Below, one piece after another: positions 54,628 to 63,242 of a stretch of DNA of 64,000 nucleotides. The stretch comes from a bacterium 1XD42-76 (GTDB lineage Bacteria; Bacillota; Clostridia; Lachnospirales; Lachnospiraceae). The stretch spans positions 62,001 to 126,000 of the forward strand of contig QZDW01000013.1 in assembly GCA_009917545.1 (NCBI GenBank). Direction: 5' to 3'. The position numbers and the translations under genes are program-made. Numbering within the stretch: position 1 is the first letter of the stretch; the number at the start of each line of letters is the position of its first letter. The notes beneath the pieces were generated by a model. It ran no database searches. It was not told the DNA's origin and saw nothing but the letters and a program-made list of their open reading frames with translations.

Positions 54628-55734
54628 ATGGCTTCGGTCAGCCTTTGTATGATTGTAAAAGATGAGGAGGCCGTGATGGCGCGCTGTCTGAAAAGCGTGC
54701 AGGGGTTTGCGGACGAAATCGTAATCGTGGATACCGGCTCGGCTGACAGGACAAAAGAAATCGCGGCCGGGTTTACCGAACAGATCTATTCCATTCCCTG
54801 GGAGGATGATTTTGCGGCTGCCAGGAATTTTGCATTTTCGAAAGGAACCGGCGATTATCTGTTCTGGCTCGATGCGGATGATGTGATTCTGGAGGAGGAG
54901 CTTCATAAGCTGAAAGGTCTGAAGGAACGTCTGGATCAGGAACAGCCGGACGTGGTAATGATGAAATACGCGGTAGGGTTCGACCAGTCGGGACGCCCTA
55001 CGTTTACTTTTTATAGAGAACGTCTCATACGTAACTGTGGCCAGGCCCGTTTTCGCGGGTGTATCCATGAAGCAGTGGTGCCGTTTGGCCGGATAATCAG
55101 AGAAGATATCACGATTGAGCACCATAAACTCAAGCAGTCGGATACAGGAAGAAATCTGCGCATTTTTGAAAAAATGAAAGAAGAGGGGCAGAAATTTAAC
55201 GCCAGAGAACAGTACTATTATGGAAAAGAGCTGTACTATCACAGACAGTACCATGAAGCACTGGAAGCACTCGAGAGCTTTCTTGAAATGCCGGAAGCCT
55301 GGAGGGAGGATAAAACAGATGCCTGCCGCCATGCGGCTCTGTGCCGGTATCAGCTCTCGGAATATGAAAAGGCGGGGGAGGCGCTTTTTCGGGCGCTGGC
55401 CTTCGGAATCCCCAGGCCAGAACTCTGCTGCGATATCGGCGGATGGTTTCTTGACAGACAGGAGTGGAAGGAAGCTGCCTACTGGTATCGCCAGGCACTG
55501 CGCAATGCACGGACAGCCGGAAAGGACGGATTCATCCAGCAGGATTACTGGGGATACATCCCCTGCCTGCAGCTCTGCGTCTGCTATGACAGGATGAGAA
55601 ACTATCATTTGGCAGAACGTTATAATACACTGGCGGAGCGCCTTAAGCCGGGAACAGAGGCCTGCGGGAAGAACCGCCGATATTTTGAGAGAAGGAGAGC
55701 GGAAATGGGACAAAATCGGATGTCCGACATATAA
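54628..55734 (+). CDS. Family 2 glycosyltransferase with TPR-like C-terminus
   Basis: A 368-residue protein. Residues 1-about 200 form a GT-A fold with VSLCMIVKDEEAVMARCLKS (about 3-22) and the metal-binding WLDADDVI (about 80-87). The C-terminal half (about 200-350) is helical, with TPR-like repeats (YYYGKELYYHRQYHEALEAL). This SunS/TPR-GT2 architecture modifies proteins or peptides. It lies 30 bases before the collagen-like gene, matching the arrangement of glycosyltransferase and BclA genes in Clostridioides difficile, so the collagen Thr residues are the likely acceptor. The ATG at 54628 has AAAGGAGAG upstream. Confidence 0.82.
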   Translation: MASVSLCMIVKDEEAVMARCLKSVQGFADEIVIVDTGSADRTKEIAAGFTEQIYSIPWEDDFAAARNFAFSKGTGDYLFWLDADDVILEEELHKLKGLKERLDQEQPDVVMMKYAVGFDQSGRPTFTFYRERLIRNCGQARFRGCIHEAVVPFGRIIREDITIEHHKLKQSDTGRNLRIFEKMKEEGQKFNAREQYYYGKELYYHRQYHEALEALESFLEMPEAWREDKTDACRHAALCRYQLSEYEKAGEALFRALAFGIPRPELCCDIGGWFLDRQEWKEAAYWYRQALRNARTAGKDGFIQQDYWGYIPCLQLCVCYDRMRNYHLAERYNTLAERLKPGTEACGKNRRYFERRRAEMGQNRMSDI

Positions 55735-55735
55735 T
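55710..55735 (+). promoter_or_regulatory. Candidate sigma-E/K-type promoter of the collagen-like gene
   Basis: CATATAAT (55728-55735) fits the mother-cell sigma -10 pattern CATA-N3-T, with ACA (55710-55712) 15 bases upstream as a -35 half site. It also contains TATAAT, so a sigma-A reading with a poor -35 is possible. It overlaps the end of the glycosyltransferase gene. Confidence 0.4.
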
Positions 55736-55764
55736 AAGGTAAAACAAACCTCAGGAGAACATGT

Positions 55765-57381
55765 ATGTTTATTCCATTTCCAAATTGCTGTGCAGGAAAC
55801 CGTTCCTGCTGTAATAATACAGAAAACTGTTGCAACAACGGCTGCGATCCGTGCTGCATCGTAGGCCCGACCGGGGCAACTGGTCCGATGGGTATGATGG
55901 GCCCGACCGGCCCGATGGGTCCGATGGGACTGATGGGTCCGGAAGGACCGGAAGGTCCAATGGGTCCAATGGGTCCGATGGGACTGATGGGTCCGGAAGG
56001 TCCGATGGGCCCGATGGGTCCGATGGGGCCGGAGGGTCCGATGGGCCCGACCGGTCCTGCGGGGGCCGGACTCAGCGCAGTAGATGAATTTATCCCCGGT
56101 TTTCCTTATGCCAGAGGGGCGATGGTGTATTATAATAATGCACTCTATCAGGTAAATCGGAATAATCCGTCAGGCCTTCCTGGCACTTCACCCGATTTCA
56201 CTCTGGTGACGGCAGCAGGTCCGACCGGAGCGACCGGTCCAATGGGTCCGGTGGGAGCTACAGGAGCGACCGGAGCCACCGGGGCTGCCGGGGCGACAGG
56301 CCCAATGGGTCCAACCGGAGTTGCGGGAGCGACCGGCCCGACCGGAGCCACTGGAGCAATGGGTCCGGTGGGAGCTACAGGCGCGACCGGAGCCGCAGGA
56401 GCCACAGGTGCAACCGGAGCAACTGGAGCCATAGGGGCTACAGGAGCTGTGGGAGCGACAGGCCCGATGGGTCCGACGGGAGCAGCTGGCCCAACCGGAG
56501 CCGTAGGTCCAACGGGAGCGGCCGGCCCAACGGGAGCCGTGGGAGCGACCGGAGCCACTGGAGTAATGGGTCCGACTGGAGCAGATGGCGCAGCAGGCGT
56601 GACGGGTCCGACCGGAGCCACTGGAGCCACAGGTCTGGCCGGAGCGACCGGCCCAACCGGAGCTGACGGAGCAACGGGAGCGACCGGCCCGGCAGGAGCC
56701 ACCGGAGCCGTGGGAGCGACCGGTCCCACTGGGGCGGATGGCGCAACCGGAGCGACCGGCCCAGATGGAGCGACGGGTCCGACGGGTCCGACCGGAGCCG
56801 ATGGTGTAACCGGTCCGACGGGTCCGACTGGAGCGAACGGGATTACCGGTCCGACGGGTCCGACCGGAGCGAACGGGATTACCGGTCCGACCGGTCCGAC
56901 CGGCCCGGCAGGAGCCGATGGAGCGACCGGTCCAACCGGCCCAACTGGTCCGACCGGAGAAGCACCGGAATTAAATGCCTTGGTCGCTACAAACGATACA
57001 GCGCAGGTTCCGGCTGCAGGAACTCCATTAAGCTTTGACAATGATCAGGCGACATCTGGAACCGTTGTCTTCCATTCACCAGGTACAGCAAACTTTGCGC
57101 TGACCCCAAATGGTTTCTATCAGGTGCAGTATAATACAGTAGGGACCAATACGACATCGGCTTCTTTGCCAGCCACCATAGGGGTCCATCTGTCGAATGG
57201 CGGAACAGAGATTCCCGGTACAAGGACAGCCGCTACTATTACCGCTGACGGTGATACGGCTGCCTTATCTGGAATGACAATCGTCTATGTGACCGCAGCT
57301 CCGGCAACAATTACTCTGGAAGCGAACAATGGAGACGGTAGTTACAGCAACACATCGATTACATTGCGTAAGCTGGATTAA
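55765..57381 (+). CDS. BclA-like collagen-repeat protein
   Basis: A 538-residue protein. Residues 8-32 form a Cys-rich head with nine cysteines ([18 protein letters not shown]). The first collagen block (about 33-98) is GPMG/GPEG-rich. A 50-residue globular insert follows (about 100-150; [17 protein letters not shown], like a carbohydrate-binding ChtBD3 module). The second collagen block (about 151-405) is mostly GPTGATG and GATGPTG. A C-terminal BclA/TNF-like domain (about 406-538) ends in [12 protein letters not shown]. It has no signal peptide, as is usual for exosporium proteins made inside the mother cell. The CAGGAG ribosome site is close. Slippage-prone DNA repeats make the length variable. 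Confidence 0.85.
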   Translation: MFIPFPNCCAGNRSCCNNTENCCNNGCDPCCIVGPTGATGPMGMMGPTGPMGPMGLMGPEGPEGPMGPMGPMGLMGPEGPMGPMGPMGPEGPMGPTGPAGAGLSAVDEFIPGFPYARGAMVYYNNALYQVNRNNPSGLPGTSPDFTLVTAAGPTGATGPMGPVGATGATGATGAAGATGPMGPTGVAGATGPTGATGAMGPVGATGATGAAGATGATGATGAIGATGAVGATGPMGPTGAAGPTGAVGPTGAAGPTGAVGATGATGVMGPTGADGAAGVTGPTGATGATGLAGATGPTGADGATGATGPAGATGAVGATGPTGADGATGATGPDGATGPTGPTGADGVTGPTGPTGANGITGPTGPTGANGITGPTGPTGPAGADGATGPTGPTGPTGEAPELNALVATNDTAQVPAAGTPLSFDNDQATSGTVVFHSPGTANFALTPNGFYQVQYNTVGTNTTSASLPATIGVHLSNGGTEIPGTRTAATITADGDTAALSGMTIVYVTAAPATITLEANNGDGSYSNTSITLRKLD

Positions 57382-57410
57382 AATACGAAAAAGAGTATCA
57401 CGGGATACTA

Positions 57411-57453
57411 CGGCGGAGCCGGTGCAATTGACCGGCTCCGCCGCATGTTTTTA
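57411..57453 (+). terminator. Rho-independent terminator of the collagen-like gene
   Basis: CGGCGGAGCCGG (57411-57422) pairs with CCGGCTCCGCCG (57432-57443), 12 perfect pairs, followed by CATGTTTTTATT. Confidence 0.88.
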
Positions 57454-57482
57454 TTGAATTTGGCGCATAATTATTGTATGAT
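57454..57482 (+). promoter_or_regulatory. Promoter of the hotdog thioesterase gene
   Basis: TTGAAT (57454-57459), a 17-base spacer and TATGAT (57477-57482), directly after the collagen gene terminator. Confidence 0.6.
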
Positions 57483-57531
57483 GGTCGTGGCCTGGCAGGC
57501 TGACAGAAAATTATAAATCGGAGGCAGAGAT

Positions 57532-57936
57532 ATGGCAGATTGGGAATGGGATCATCAGGACGCAGCAGCGTACCTGGAACATAATCCTTTTATGAAATAT
57601 AACCACATGGAGATTGAAAAAATTTCGCCGGAATTAAGTGAGGTACAGATTGAGGTGGGCCGTGATGCAAGAAACCTGATGGGAATGGTGCATGGCGGGT
57701 TGCTCTATGCACTGGCAGACGCCGTTGCAGGGATTACTGCCAGGGCGGATGGAAGAAAATACGTGACACAGAGCGCACATATCAATTTTATTCGAAACAT
57801 ATCAGAAGGAACCGTGACGGCCAAGGGGATCCTGGTACGGCGTGGCCGCAGCATTACCATCATCCGTGTCCCGGTGACAGACAAAGAAGGCCGGCTGCTG
57901 GCAGAGGTTACAGTGGATATGTTCTGTATAGAATAA
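57532..57936 (+). CDS. PaaI-type hotdog-fold thioesterase
   Basis: A 134-residue single-domain hotdog protein. HGGLLYALADAVAG (about 54-67) carries the family His-Gly-Gly and the Asp of the central helix, and INFIRNISEGTVTAKG (about 84-99) the next strand pair. It would hydrolyse an acyl-CoA. It is a paralogue of the 17863 protein, without the Gln/Thr-rich extension. GGAGGCAG is eight bases upstream of the ATG. It is monocistronic, between the collagen gene and the str operon. Confidence 0.85.
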   Translation: MADWEWDHQDAAAYLEHNPFMKYNHMEIEKISPELSEVQIEVGRDARNLMGMVHGGLLYALADAVAGITARADGRKYVTQSAHINFIRNISEGTVTAKGILVRRGRSITIIRVPVTDKEGRLLAEVTVDMFCIE

Positions 57937-58006
57937 GAATCCGGCCGGGTATTATGGTACTGAAACTATTTTTGGTATAAGACAACGTATCCTAGTGTAT
58001 CATACA

Positions 58007-58046
58007 GAAAAAACGTAGTGTTTTCAAAGAAAATTTGCGTTTTTTC
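58007..58046 (+). terminator. AT-rich hairpin before the str operon
   Basis: GAAAAAACG (58007-58015) pairs with CGTTTTTTC (58038-58046), with inner TTTTC/GAAAA pairing. The T-run on the right arm makes it terminator-like; it would end the thioesterase transcript just before the rpsL promoter. Confidence 0.55.
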
Positions 58047-58047
58047 C

Positions 58048-58076
58048 TTGACAGCCAGAAAAACTCTGTATATAAT
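58048..58076 (+). promoter_or_regulatory. Promoter of the rpsL-rpsG-fusA operon
   Basis: TTGACA (58048-58053), a 17-base spacer and TATAAT (58071-58076): a perfect sigma-A consensus, as expected for ribosomal protein genes. The leader to rpsL is about 85 bases. Confidence 0.9.
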
Positions 58077-58166
58077 AATGGGGCGTGCATAGGAACGCTC
58101 TGTTTTTATGCAATGTACAGACTGACGATACAGCAACCACAGTCAATATCACAGGAGGTGAAAGGA

Positions 58167-58586
58167 ATGCCGACATTTAACCAGTTAGTAAGAAAAGGCA
58201 GACAGACAACCACAAAGAAATCCACAGCGCCGGCCCTTCAGAGAGGCTATAATTCTCTCCACAAGAAGGCGACTGAGACTTCTGCTCCGCAGAAAAGAGG
58301 AGTATGCACAGCCGTTAAGACCGCGACACCGAAGAAGCCGAACTCTGCTCTGAGAAAGATTGCCAGAGTACGTCTTTCCAATGGTATCGAAGTGACGAGC
58401 TACATCCCGGGTGAGGGACATAATCTTCAGGAGCACTCGGTTGTTCTGATCCGCGGCGGCCGTGTAAAGGATCTTCCCGGTACAAGATACCACATCATCA
58501 GAGGTACTCTTGATACAGCAGGCGTTGCCAACAGAAAGCAGGCACGCTCCAAATACGGTGCAAAGAGGCCGAAGGATAAGAAGTAA
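58167..58586 (+). CDS. rpsL: 30S ribosomal protein S12
   Basis: A 139-residue S12 that lines the decoding centre. [11 protein letters not shown] is the universal N-terminus, [20 protein letters not shown] (about 55-74) holds the streptomycin-site lysine in its usual form and [20 protein letters not shown] (about 85-104) the second site. The ATG at 58167 follows AGGAGGTGAAAGG; the frame is open further 5' but inside the leader. It heads the str operon. Confidence 0.97.
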   Translation: MPTFNQLVRKGRQTTTKKSTAPALQRGYNSLHKKATETSAPQKRGVCTAVKTATPKKPNSALRKIARVRLSNGIEVTSYIPGEGHNLQEHSVVLIRGGRVKDLPGTRYHIIRGTLDTAGVANRKQARSKYGAKRPKDKK

Positions 58587-58870
58587 TCGGCCAACGCAGC
58601 CGGGCTTTCGGCGCGGATAAAATGACAGCCGCAGCCGGGGCAATTAAATAATTGGACCACTAACAGCAGTAAAGTGAACGTTAGTGCCGGTGATATTGAA
58701 CCTGTAGGTTGCAGGAGATAGACGAAACCGAGCGCGAACACATTTTATGGAAACATGTGAGTACCGATGATTTAATTTATCGTAGGAACGTGAAGCGCAG
58801 CCGGAGAGTCTGCCGGTCCTGATGCCGCAGATCACGCTTCTTACAATTTATAATTAAGGAGGGAAGTAAC
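58587..58870 (+). promoter_or_regulatory. Structured rpsL-rpsG intergenic leader
   Basis: The 284 bases hold no gene. A stem CACTAAC (58658-58664) with GTTAGTG (58680-58686) and several GC-rich segments suggest RNA structure, possibly a binding site for S7 (an autoregulator of the str operon in Escherichia coli) or a processing signal. No known motif was recognised. Confidence 0.4.
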
Positions 58871-59341
58871 GTGCCACGTAAAGGACATACTCAGAAAAGA
58901 GACGTATTAGCAGATCCTCTGTACAATAATAAGGTCGTTACCAAGCTGATTAATAATATCATGCTGGACGGCAAGAGAGGAATCGCTCAGAAAATTGTTT
59001 ACGGAGCATTCGAGCAGGTCGCAGCCAAGACCGGCAAGGATGCAGTTGAAGTGTTTGAAGAAGCAATGAATAATATCATGCCTGTTCTGGAGGTTAAAGC
59101 AAAGCGCATCGGCGGTGCGACCTACCAGGTACCGATCGAGGTAAAGCCTGAGAGAAGACAGGCACTGGGACTTCGCTGGATTACTATGTTTTCCCGCAAG
59201 AGATCAGAAAAGACCCAGATGGAGAGACTTGCAAACGAGATTATGGATGCCGCCAATAATACCGGCGCAGCCGTAAAGAAAAAAGAGGAAATGCACAAGA
59301 TGGCAGAGGCCAACAAGGCATTTGCTCATTACAGATTCTAA
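58871..59341 (+). CDS. rpsG: 30S ribosomal protein S7
   Basis: A 156-residue S7, the primary binder of the 16S rRNA 3' domain. [20 protein letters not shown] is the family N-terminus, and [20 protein letters not shown] (about 78-97) the conserved RNA-binding hairpin. The GTG start has AAGGAGGGAAG seven bases upstream. fusA follows after 16 bases. Confidence 0.97.
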   Translation: MPRKGHTQKRDVLADPLYNNKVVTKLINNIMLDGKRGIAQKIVYGAFEQVAAKTGKDAVEVFEEAMNNIMPVLEVKAKRIGGATYQVPIEVKPERRQALGLRWITMFSRKRSEKTQMERLANEIMDAANNTGAAVKKKEEMHKMAEANKAFAHYRF

Positions 59342-59357
59342 TAAGGAGGAAATATCC

Positions 59358-61481
59358 TTGGCTGGAAGAGAATATCCATTGGAGAGAACCAGAAATATTG
59401 GAATCATGGCTCACATTGATGCGGGTAAAACTACACTGACAGAGCGAATCCTTTATTACACTGGCGTAAACTATAAAATTGGTGACACTCATGAAGGTAC
59501 GGCTACAATGGACTGGATGGCACAGGAGCAGGAGAGAGGTATCACCATTACCTCTGCTGCCACGACCTGCCACTGGACCCTTCAGGAGAACAATAAACCG
59601 AAGCCGGATGCCCTGGAGCACCGTATTAATATTATTGATACTCCAGGCCACGTTGATTTCACGGTAGAGGTAGAGCGTTCCCTGCGTGTCCTGGACGGCG
59701 CAGTTGGTGTATTCTGTGCAAAAGGCGGTGTGGAGCCGCAGTCTGAGAATGTATGGCGACAGGCTGATACCTATAATGTACCAAGAATGGCATTCATCAA
59801 CAAGATGGATATCATGGGTGCAAACTTTTACGGCGCAGTCGATCAGATTCGCACGAGACTTGGCAAGAACGCGATCTGTCTCCAGATTCCGATCGGGAAA
59901 GAGGATGAATTTAAGGGAATCATTGATCTGTTTGAAATGAAGGCCTATATCTATCATGATGATAAGGGCGAGAACATCACGATCGAGGACGTTCCGGATG
60001 ATATGAAGGACGACGCGGAGCTTTACCGCGGAGAGCTGGTAGAGAAGATCTGCGAGCTGGATGATGATCTGACTATGCAGTATCTTGAGGGTGAGGAGCC
60101 TTCCGTTGAAGACATGAAAAAGGCACTCCGCAAGGCAACCTGCGAATGTATGGCGGTTCCGGTATGCTGCGGTTCTGCGTACAGAAACAGAGGCGTACAG
60201 AAGCTTCTTGATGCTGTTCTGGAATTTATGCCGGCCCCGACCGATATCCCGGCAATCAAGGGCGTTGACATGGATGGAAATGAGATTGAACGTCATTCCT
60301 CCGACGACGAGCCGTTCTCTGCCCTGGCATTTAAGATCATGACAGACCCGTTTGTGGGCAAGTTGGCATTCTTCCGTGTGTATTCCGGTATGATGAATTC
60401 TGGTTCCTATGTGCTGAATGCGACAAAAGGCAAGAAGGAACGTGTGGGACGTATCCTGCAGATGCATGCAAATAAGAGAAATGAGCTTGATAAGGTGTAT
60501 TCCGGTGATATCGCCGCAGCTGTCGGCTTTAAGCTGACTACAACTGGCGATACCATCTGTGACGAGCAGCATCCGGTTATCCTTGAGTCGATGGAATTCC
60601 CGGAGCCGGTTATCGACATCGCTATCGAGCCTAAGACAAAGGCGGGACAGGACAAGATGGGCGAGGCCCTGGCAAAGCTTGCCGAGGAGGATCCGACGTT
60701 CCGCGTCCACACGGACAGCGAGACAGGCCAGACCATCATTTCCGGTATGGGCGAGCTTCATCTTGAGATTATCGTGGATCGTCTTCTGCGTGAATTTAAA
60801 GTGGAGGCCAACGTTGGTGCTCCGCAGGTTGCCTATAAGGAGACCTTCACCAAGTCCGTTGAGGTTGACAGCAAATATGCCAGACAGTCCGGCGGACGTG
60901 GACAGTACGGTCACTGTAAGGTACGCTTCGAGCCGATGGAGCCGAATGGAGAAGAGACCTTCAAGTTCGAATCTGCCGTTGTCGGCGGAGCGATTCCGAA
61001 GGAATATATTCCGGCTGTAGGAGAAGGTATCGAGGAAGCATCCAAGTCCGGTATTCTCGGCGGATTCCCGGTACTGGGCGTACACGCAACCGTATTCGAT
61101 GGTTCCTATCACGAGGTTGACTCTTCTGAGATGGCTTTCCATATCGCAGGTTCTATGGCGTTTAAGGATGCCATGTCCAAAGCGGGAGCTGTCCTGCTTG
61201 AGCCGATCATGAAAGTTGAGGTGACAATGCCTGAGGATTACATGGGTGATGTCATCGGCGATATCAACTCAAGACGCGGACGCATCGAGGGCATGGAAGA
61301 TATCGGCGGCGGAAAGATGGTAAGAGCATACGTACCGCTTGCAGAGATGTTCGGTTATTCGACTGATCTCCGCTCTAAGACTCAGGGACGCGGCAACTAT
61401 TCTATGTTCTTTGAGAAATATGAGCAGGTTCCGAAGAGCGTCCAGGAGAAGATCATCGCGGAAAGAAAAGGCGCCAAATAA
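59358..61481 (+). CDS. fusA: Translation elongation factor G
   Basis: A 707-residue translocase GTPase. G1 [14 protein letters not shown] is at about 18-31, G2 with [10 protein letters not shown] near 60-69, G3 [12 protein letters not shown] near 94-105 and G4 INKMD near 149-153. Domains II-V are complete, with SGRGQYGHC-like [12 protein letters not shown] in domain IV (about 511-522). The start is TTG at 59358 ([16 protein letters not shown]), set by AAGGAGGA eight bases upstream and by family alignment; the frame is open upstream into rpsG. Confidence 0.96.
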   Translation: MAGREYPLERTRNIGIMAHIDAGKTTLTERILYYTGVNYKIGDTHEGTATMDWMAQEQERGITITSAATTCHWTLQENNKPKPDALEHRINIIDTPGHVDFTVEVERSLRVLDGAVGVFCAKGGVEPQSENVWRQADTYNVPRMAFINKMDIMGANFYGAVDQIRTRLGKNAICLQIPIGKEDEFKGIIDLFEMKAYIYHDDKGENITIEDVPDDMKDDAELYRGELVEKICELDDDLTMQYLEGEEPSVEDMKKALRKATCECMAVPVCCGSAYRNRGVQKLLDAVLEFMPAPTDIPAIKGVDMDGNEIERHSSDDEPFSALAFKIMTDPFVGKLAFFRVYSGMMNSGSYVLNATKGKKERVGRILQMHANKRNELDKVYSGDIAAAVGFKLTTTGDTICDEQHPVILESMEFPEPVIDIAIEPKTKAGQDKMGEALAKLAEEDPTFRVHTDSETGQTIISGMGELHLEIIVDRLLREFKVEANVGAPQVAYKETFTKSVEVDSKYARQSGGRGQYGHCKVRFEPMEPNGEETFKFESAVVGGAIPKEYIPAVGEGIEEASKSGILGGFPVLGVHATVFDGSYHEVDSSEMAFHIAGSMAFKDAMSKAGAVLLEPIMKVEVTMPEDYMGDVIGDINSRRGRIEGMEDIGGGKMVRAYVPLAEMFGYSTDLRSKTQGRGNYSMFFEKYEQVPKSVQEKIIAERKGAK

Positions 61482-61491
61482 CAGAATATGC

Positions 61492-61520
61492 TTGAAAAAC
61501 CTGCTTGAATAGAATATAAT
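61492..61520 (+). promoter_or_regulatory. Promoter of tuf
   Basis: TTGAAA (61492-61497), a 17-base spacer and TATAAT (61515-61520), giving tuf a promoter of its own besides read-through from fusA. A second TATAAT at 61540-61545 lacks a good -35. Confidence 0.75.
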
Positions 61521-61582
61521 GTTATTCAGCCTAGTTAAATATAATAGCCCAATGGGCGCAGATTAAGGAGGAACGTTTTAAA

Positions 61583-62776
61583 ATGGCAAAAGCTAAGTTT
61601 GAAAGAACAAAACCGCATTGTAACATTGGTACCATTGGACATGTTGACCATGGTAAAACAACGCTGACAGCTGCTATTACAAAGACTCTTCATGAGAGAA
61701 TGGGTACTGGTGAGGCTGTTGCATTCGATATGATTGATAAAGCGCCGGAAGAGAGAGAGCGCGGAATTACAATTTCCACAGCACACGTTGAGTATGAGAC
61801 AGAGAACAGACACTATGCACACGTAGACTGCCCAGGCCATGCTGACTATGTAAAGAACATGATTACGGGAGCTGCTCAGATGGACGGCGCTATCCTGGTA
61901 GTTGCTGCCACAGACGGCGTTATGGCTCAGACAAGAGAGCATATCCTTCTTTCCCGTCAGGTAGGCGTACCGTACATTGTTGTATTCATGAACAAGTGCG
62001 ATATGGTTGACGATCCGGAGCTTCTTGAGCTGGTTGAGATGGAGATCAGAGATCTTCTGAACGAGTACGAGTTCCCGGGAGACGACACTCCGATCATCCA
62101 GGGTTCCGCTCTTAAGGCTCTTGAGGATCCGAAATGCGAGTGGGGCGACAAGATCATCGAGCTTATGAATGCAGTTGACAGCTATATTCCGGATCCGGTA
62201 CGTGACACAGATAAGCCGTTCCTTATGCCGGTTGAGGACGTATTCACCATCACAGGCCGTGGTACGGTTGCTACAGGCCGTGTAGAGCGTGGTACATTGA
62301 AGCTCAATGACGAAGTTGAGATCATTGGTATCCAGGAAGACATCCGTAAGACGGTTGTTACTGGTATCGAGATGTTCCGTAAGCTGCTCGACCAGGCTCA
62401 GGCCGGTGACAACATCGGTGCGCTGCTTCGTGGTGTTCAGAGAACAGAGATCCAGAGAGGACAGTGTCTCTGCAAGCCCGGTTCCGTTAAGTGCCATAAG
62501 AAGTTTACCGCTCAGGTTTATGTCCTGACCAAGGACGAGGGCGGCCGTCATACACCGTTCTTCAACAACTATCGTCCGCAGTTCTACTTCAGAACAACAG
62601 ACGTAACAGGTGTCTGCGAGCTTCCGGCTGGTACTGAGATGTGCATGCCTGGCGATAACGTAGAGATGACAATCGAGCTGATTCATCCGGTAGCTATGGA
62701 GCAGGGCCTTCGTTTCGCTATCCGTGAGGGCGGCAGAACGGTTGGTTCCGGCAGAGTTGTTTCTATCGTTGAGTAA
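61583..62776 (+). CDS. tuf: Translation elongation factor Tu
   Basis: A 397-residue GTPase that delivers aminoacyl-tRNA. G1 [14 protein letters not shown] is at about 19-32, G2 RGITIS near 59-64, G3 DCPGHADY near 81-88, G4 NKCD near 136-139, and domains II and III are complete, ending in [23 protein letters not shown] is close to the ATG. It ends the str operon and is followed by a terminator. Confidence 0.97.
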   Translation: MAKAKFERTKPHCNIGTIGHVDHGKTTLTAAITKTLHERMGTGEAVAFDMIDKAPEERERGITISTAHVEYETENRHYAHVDCPGHADYVKNMITGAAQMDGAILVVAATDGVMAQTREHILLSRQVGVPYIVVFMNKCDMVDDPELLELVEMEIRDLLNEYEFPGDDTPIIQGSALKALEDPKCEWGDKIIELMNAVDSYIPDPVRDTDKPFLMPVEDVFTITGRGTVATGRVERGTLKLNDEVEIIGIQEDIRKTVVTGIEMFRKLLDQAQAGDNIGALLRGVQRTEIQRGQCLCKPGSVKCHKKFTAQVYVLTKDEGGRHTPFFNNYRPQFYFRTTDVTGVCELPAGTEMCMPGDNVEMTIELIHPVAMEQGLRFAIREGGRTVGSGRVVSIVE

Positions 62777-62798
62777 TGATAATTTATTCAGTAAAATT

Positions 62799-62832
62799 AA
62801 GGCTTTCAAGGTTTTCCTTGGGAGCCTTTTTA
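62799..62832 (+). terminator. Rho-independent terminator of tuf
   Basis: AAGGCTTTCAAGG (62799-62811) pairs with CCTTGGGAGCCTT (62816-62828), interrupted by a small internal loop, and is followed by TTTTT. Confidence 0.85.
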
Positions 62833-62843
62833 CGTTCTGAATA

Positions 62844-63242
62844 ATGAAATTGAGTGTGGACGGTGCTGAAACGGAGCCGAGAAATAAAAAATTCAAAAGA
62901 AAACATTTAATAGAGAAGTTTTGTCATCAATTAATAAGTTTACGAGCTGATAAAACGCAACAAGCATTTGCTGACGAAATAGGGATAAACAGAAGCACTC
63001 TATCTTTACTTGAAACAGGAAAGCAATTACCAACATTAGAAATATTAAACAAGATTTGTGATTTTTCAAAGACGATAATTGATGAATTTTTTATTGAAAA
63101 TGAAAAAGATGGCTTAATTTATCTAATGGGTAATATGGATGAAAGCGATCGAAAAAAAATTGGGACTATGATTGAAAAAATTCACACTAGGGAAAAATAT
63201 AGTGTTCTGGCAAGAAGGTGTTTGGATGATATCAGTAAATAA
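62844..63242 (+). CDS. XRE family helix-turn-helix regulator
   Basis: A 132-residue protein with an XRE-type HTH (about 28-80; TQQAFADEIGINRSTLSLLE, KQLPTLEILNKICDF) and a charged helical C-terminus (about 95-132). The DNA is visibly AT-rich from about 62885 on, unlike everything upstream, which points to recent acquisition. No ribosome site precedes the ATG at 62844, so the true start may be elsewhere in the frame. Its end overlaps the ImmA-type gene by 17 bases, and such pairs control mobile elements or act as repressor plus anti-repressor protease. Confidence 0.8.
   Translation: MKLSVDGAETEPRNKKFKRKHLIEKFCHQLISLRADKTQQAFADEIGINRSTLSLLETGKQLPTLEILNKICDFSKTIIDEFFIENEKDGLIYLMGNMDESDRKKIGTMIEKIHTREKYSVLARRCLDDISK

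Noticed and set aside
54541-55713. 390-codon minus-strand frame opposite the glycosyltransferase
   Set aside because: The plus strand has clear GT2 motifs and a good ribosome site; the antisense frame has neither.
56148-57041. Minus-strand frame with Gly-Pro-Val and Ala-Pro repeats
   Set aside because: It is the complement of the collagen repeats, not a separate repeat protein.
59241-61142. Long open minus-strand frame antisense to fusA (about 633 codons)
   Set aside because: It is a mirror of the strong codon bias of fusA, has no ribosome site, and its translation looks like no protein family.
61535-62896. Long open minus-strand frame antisense to tuf
   Set aside because: Same reason: a codon-bias shadow of a highly expressed gene.
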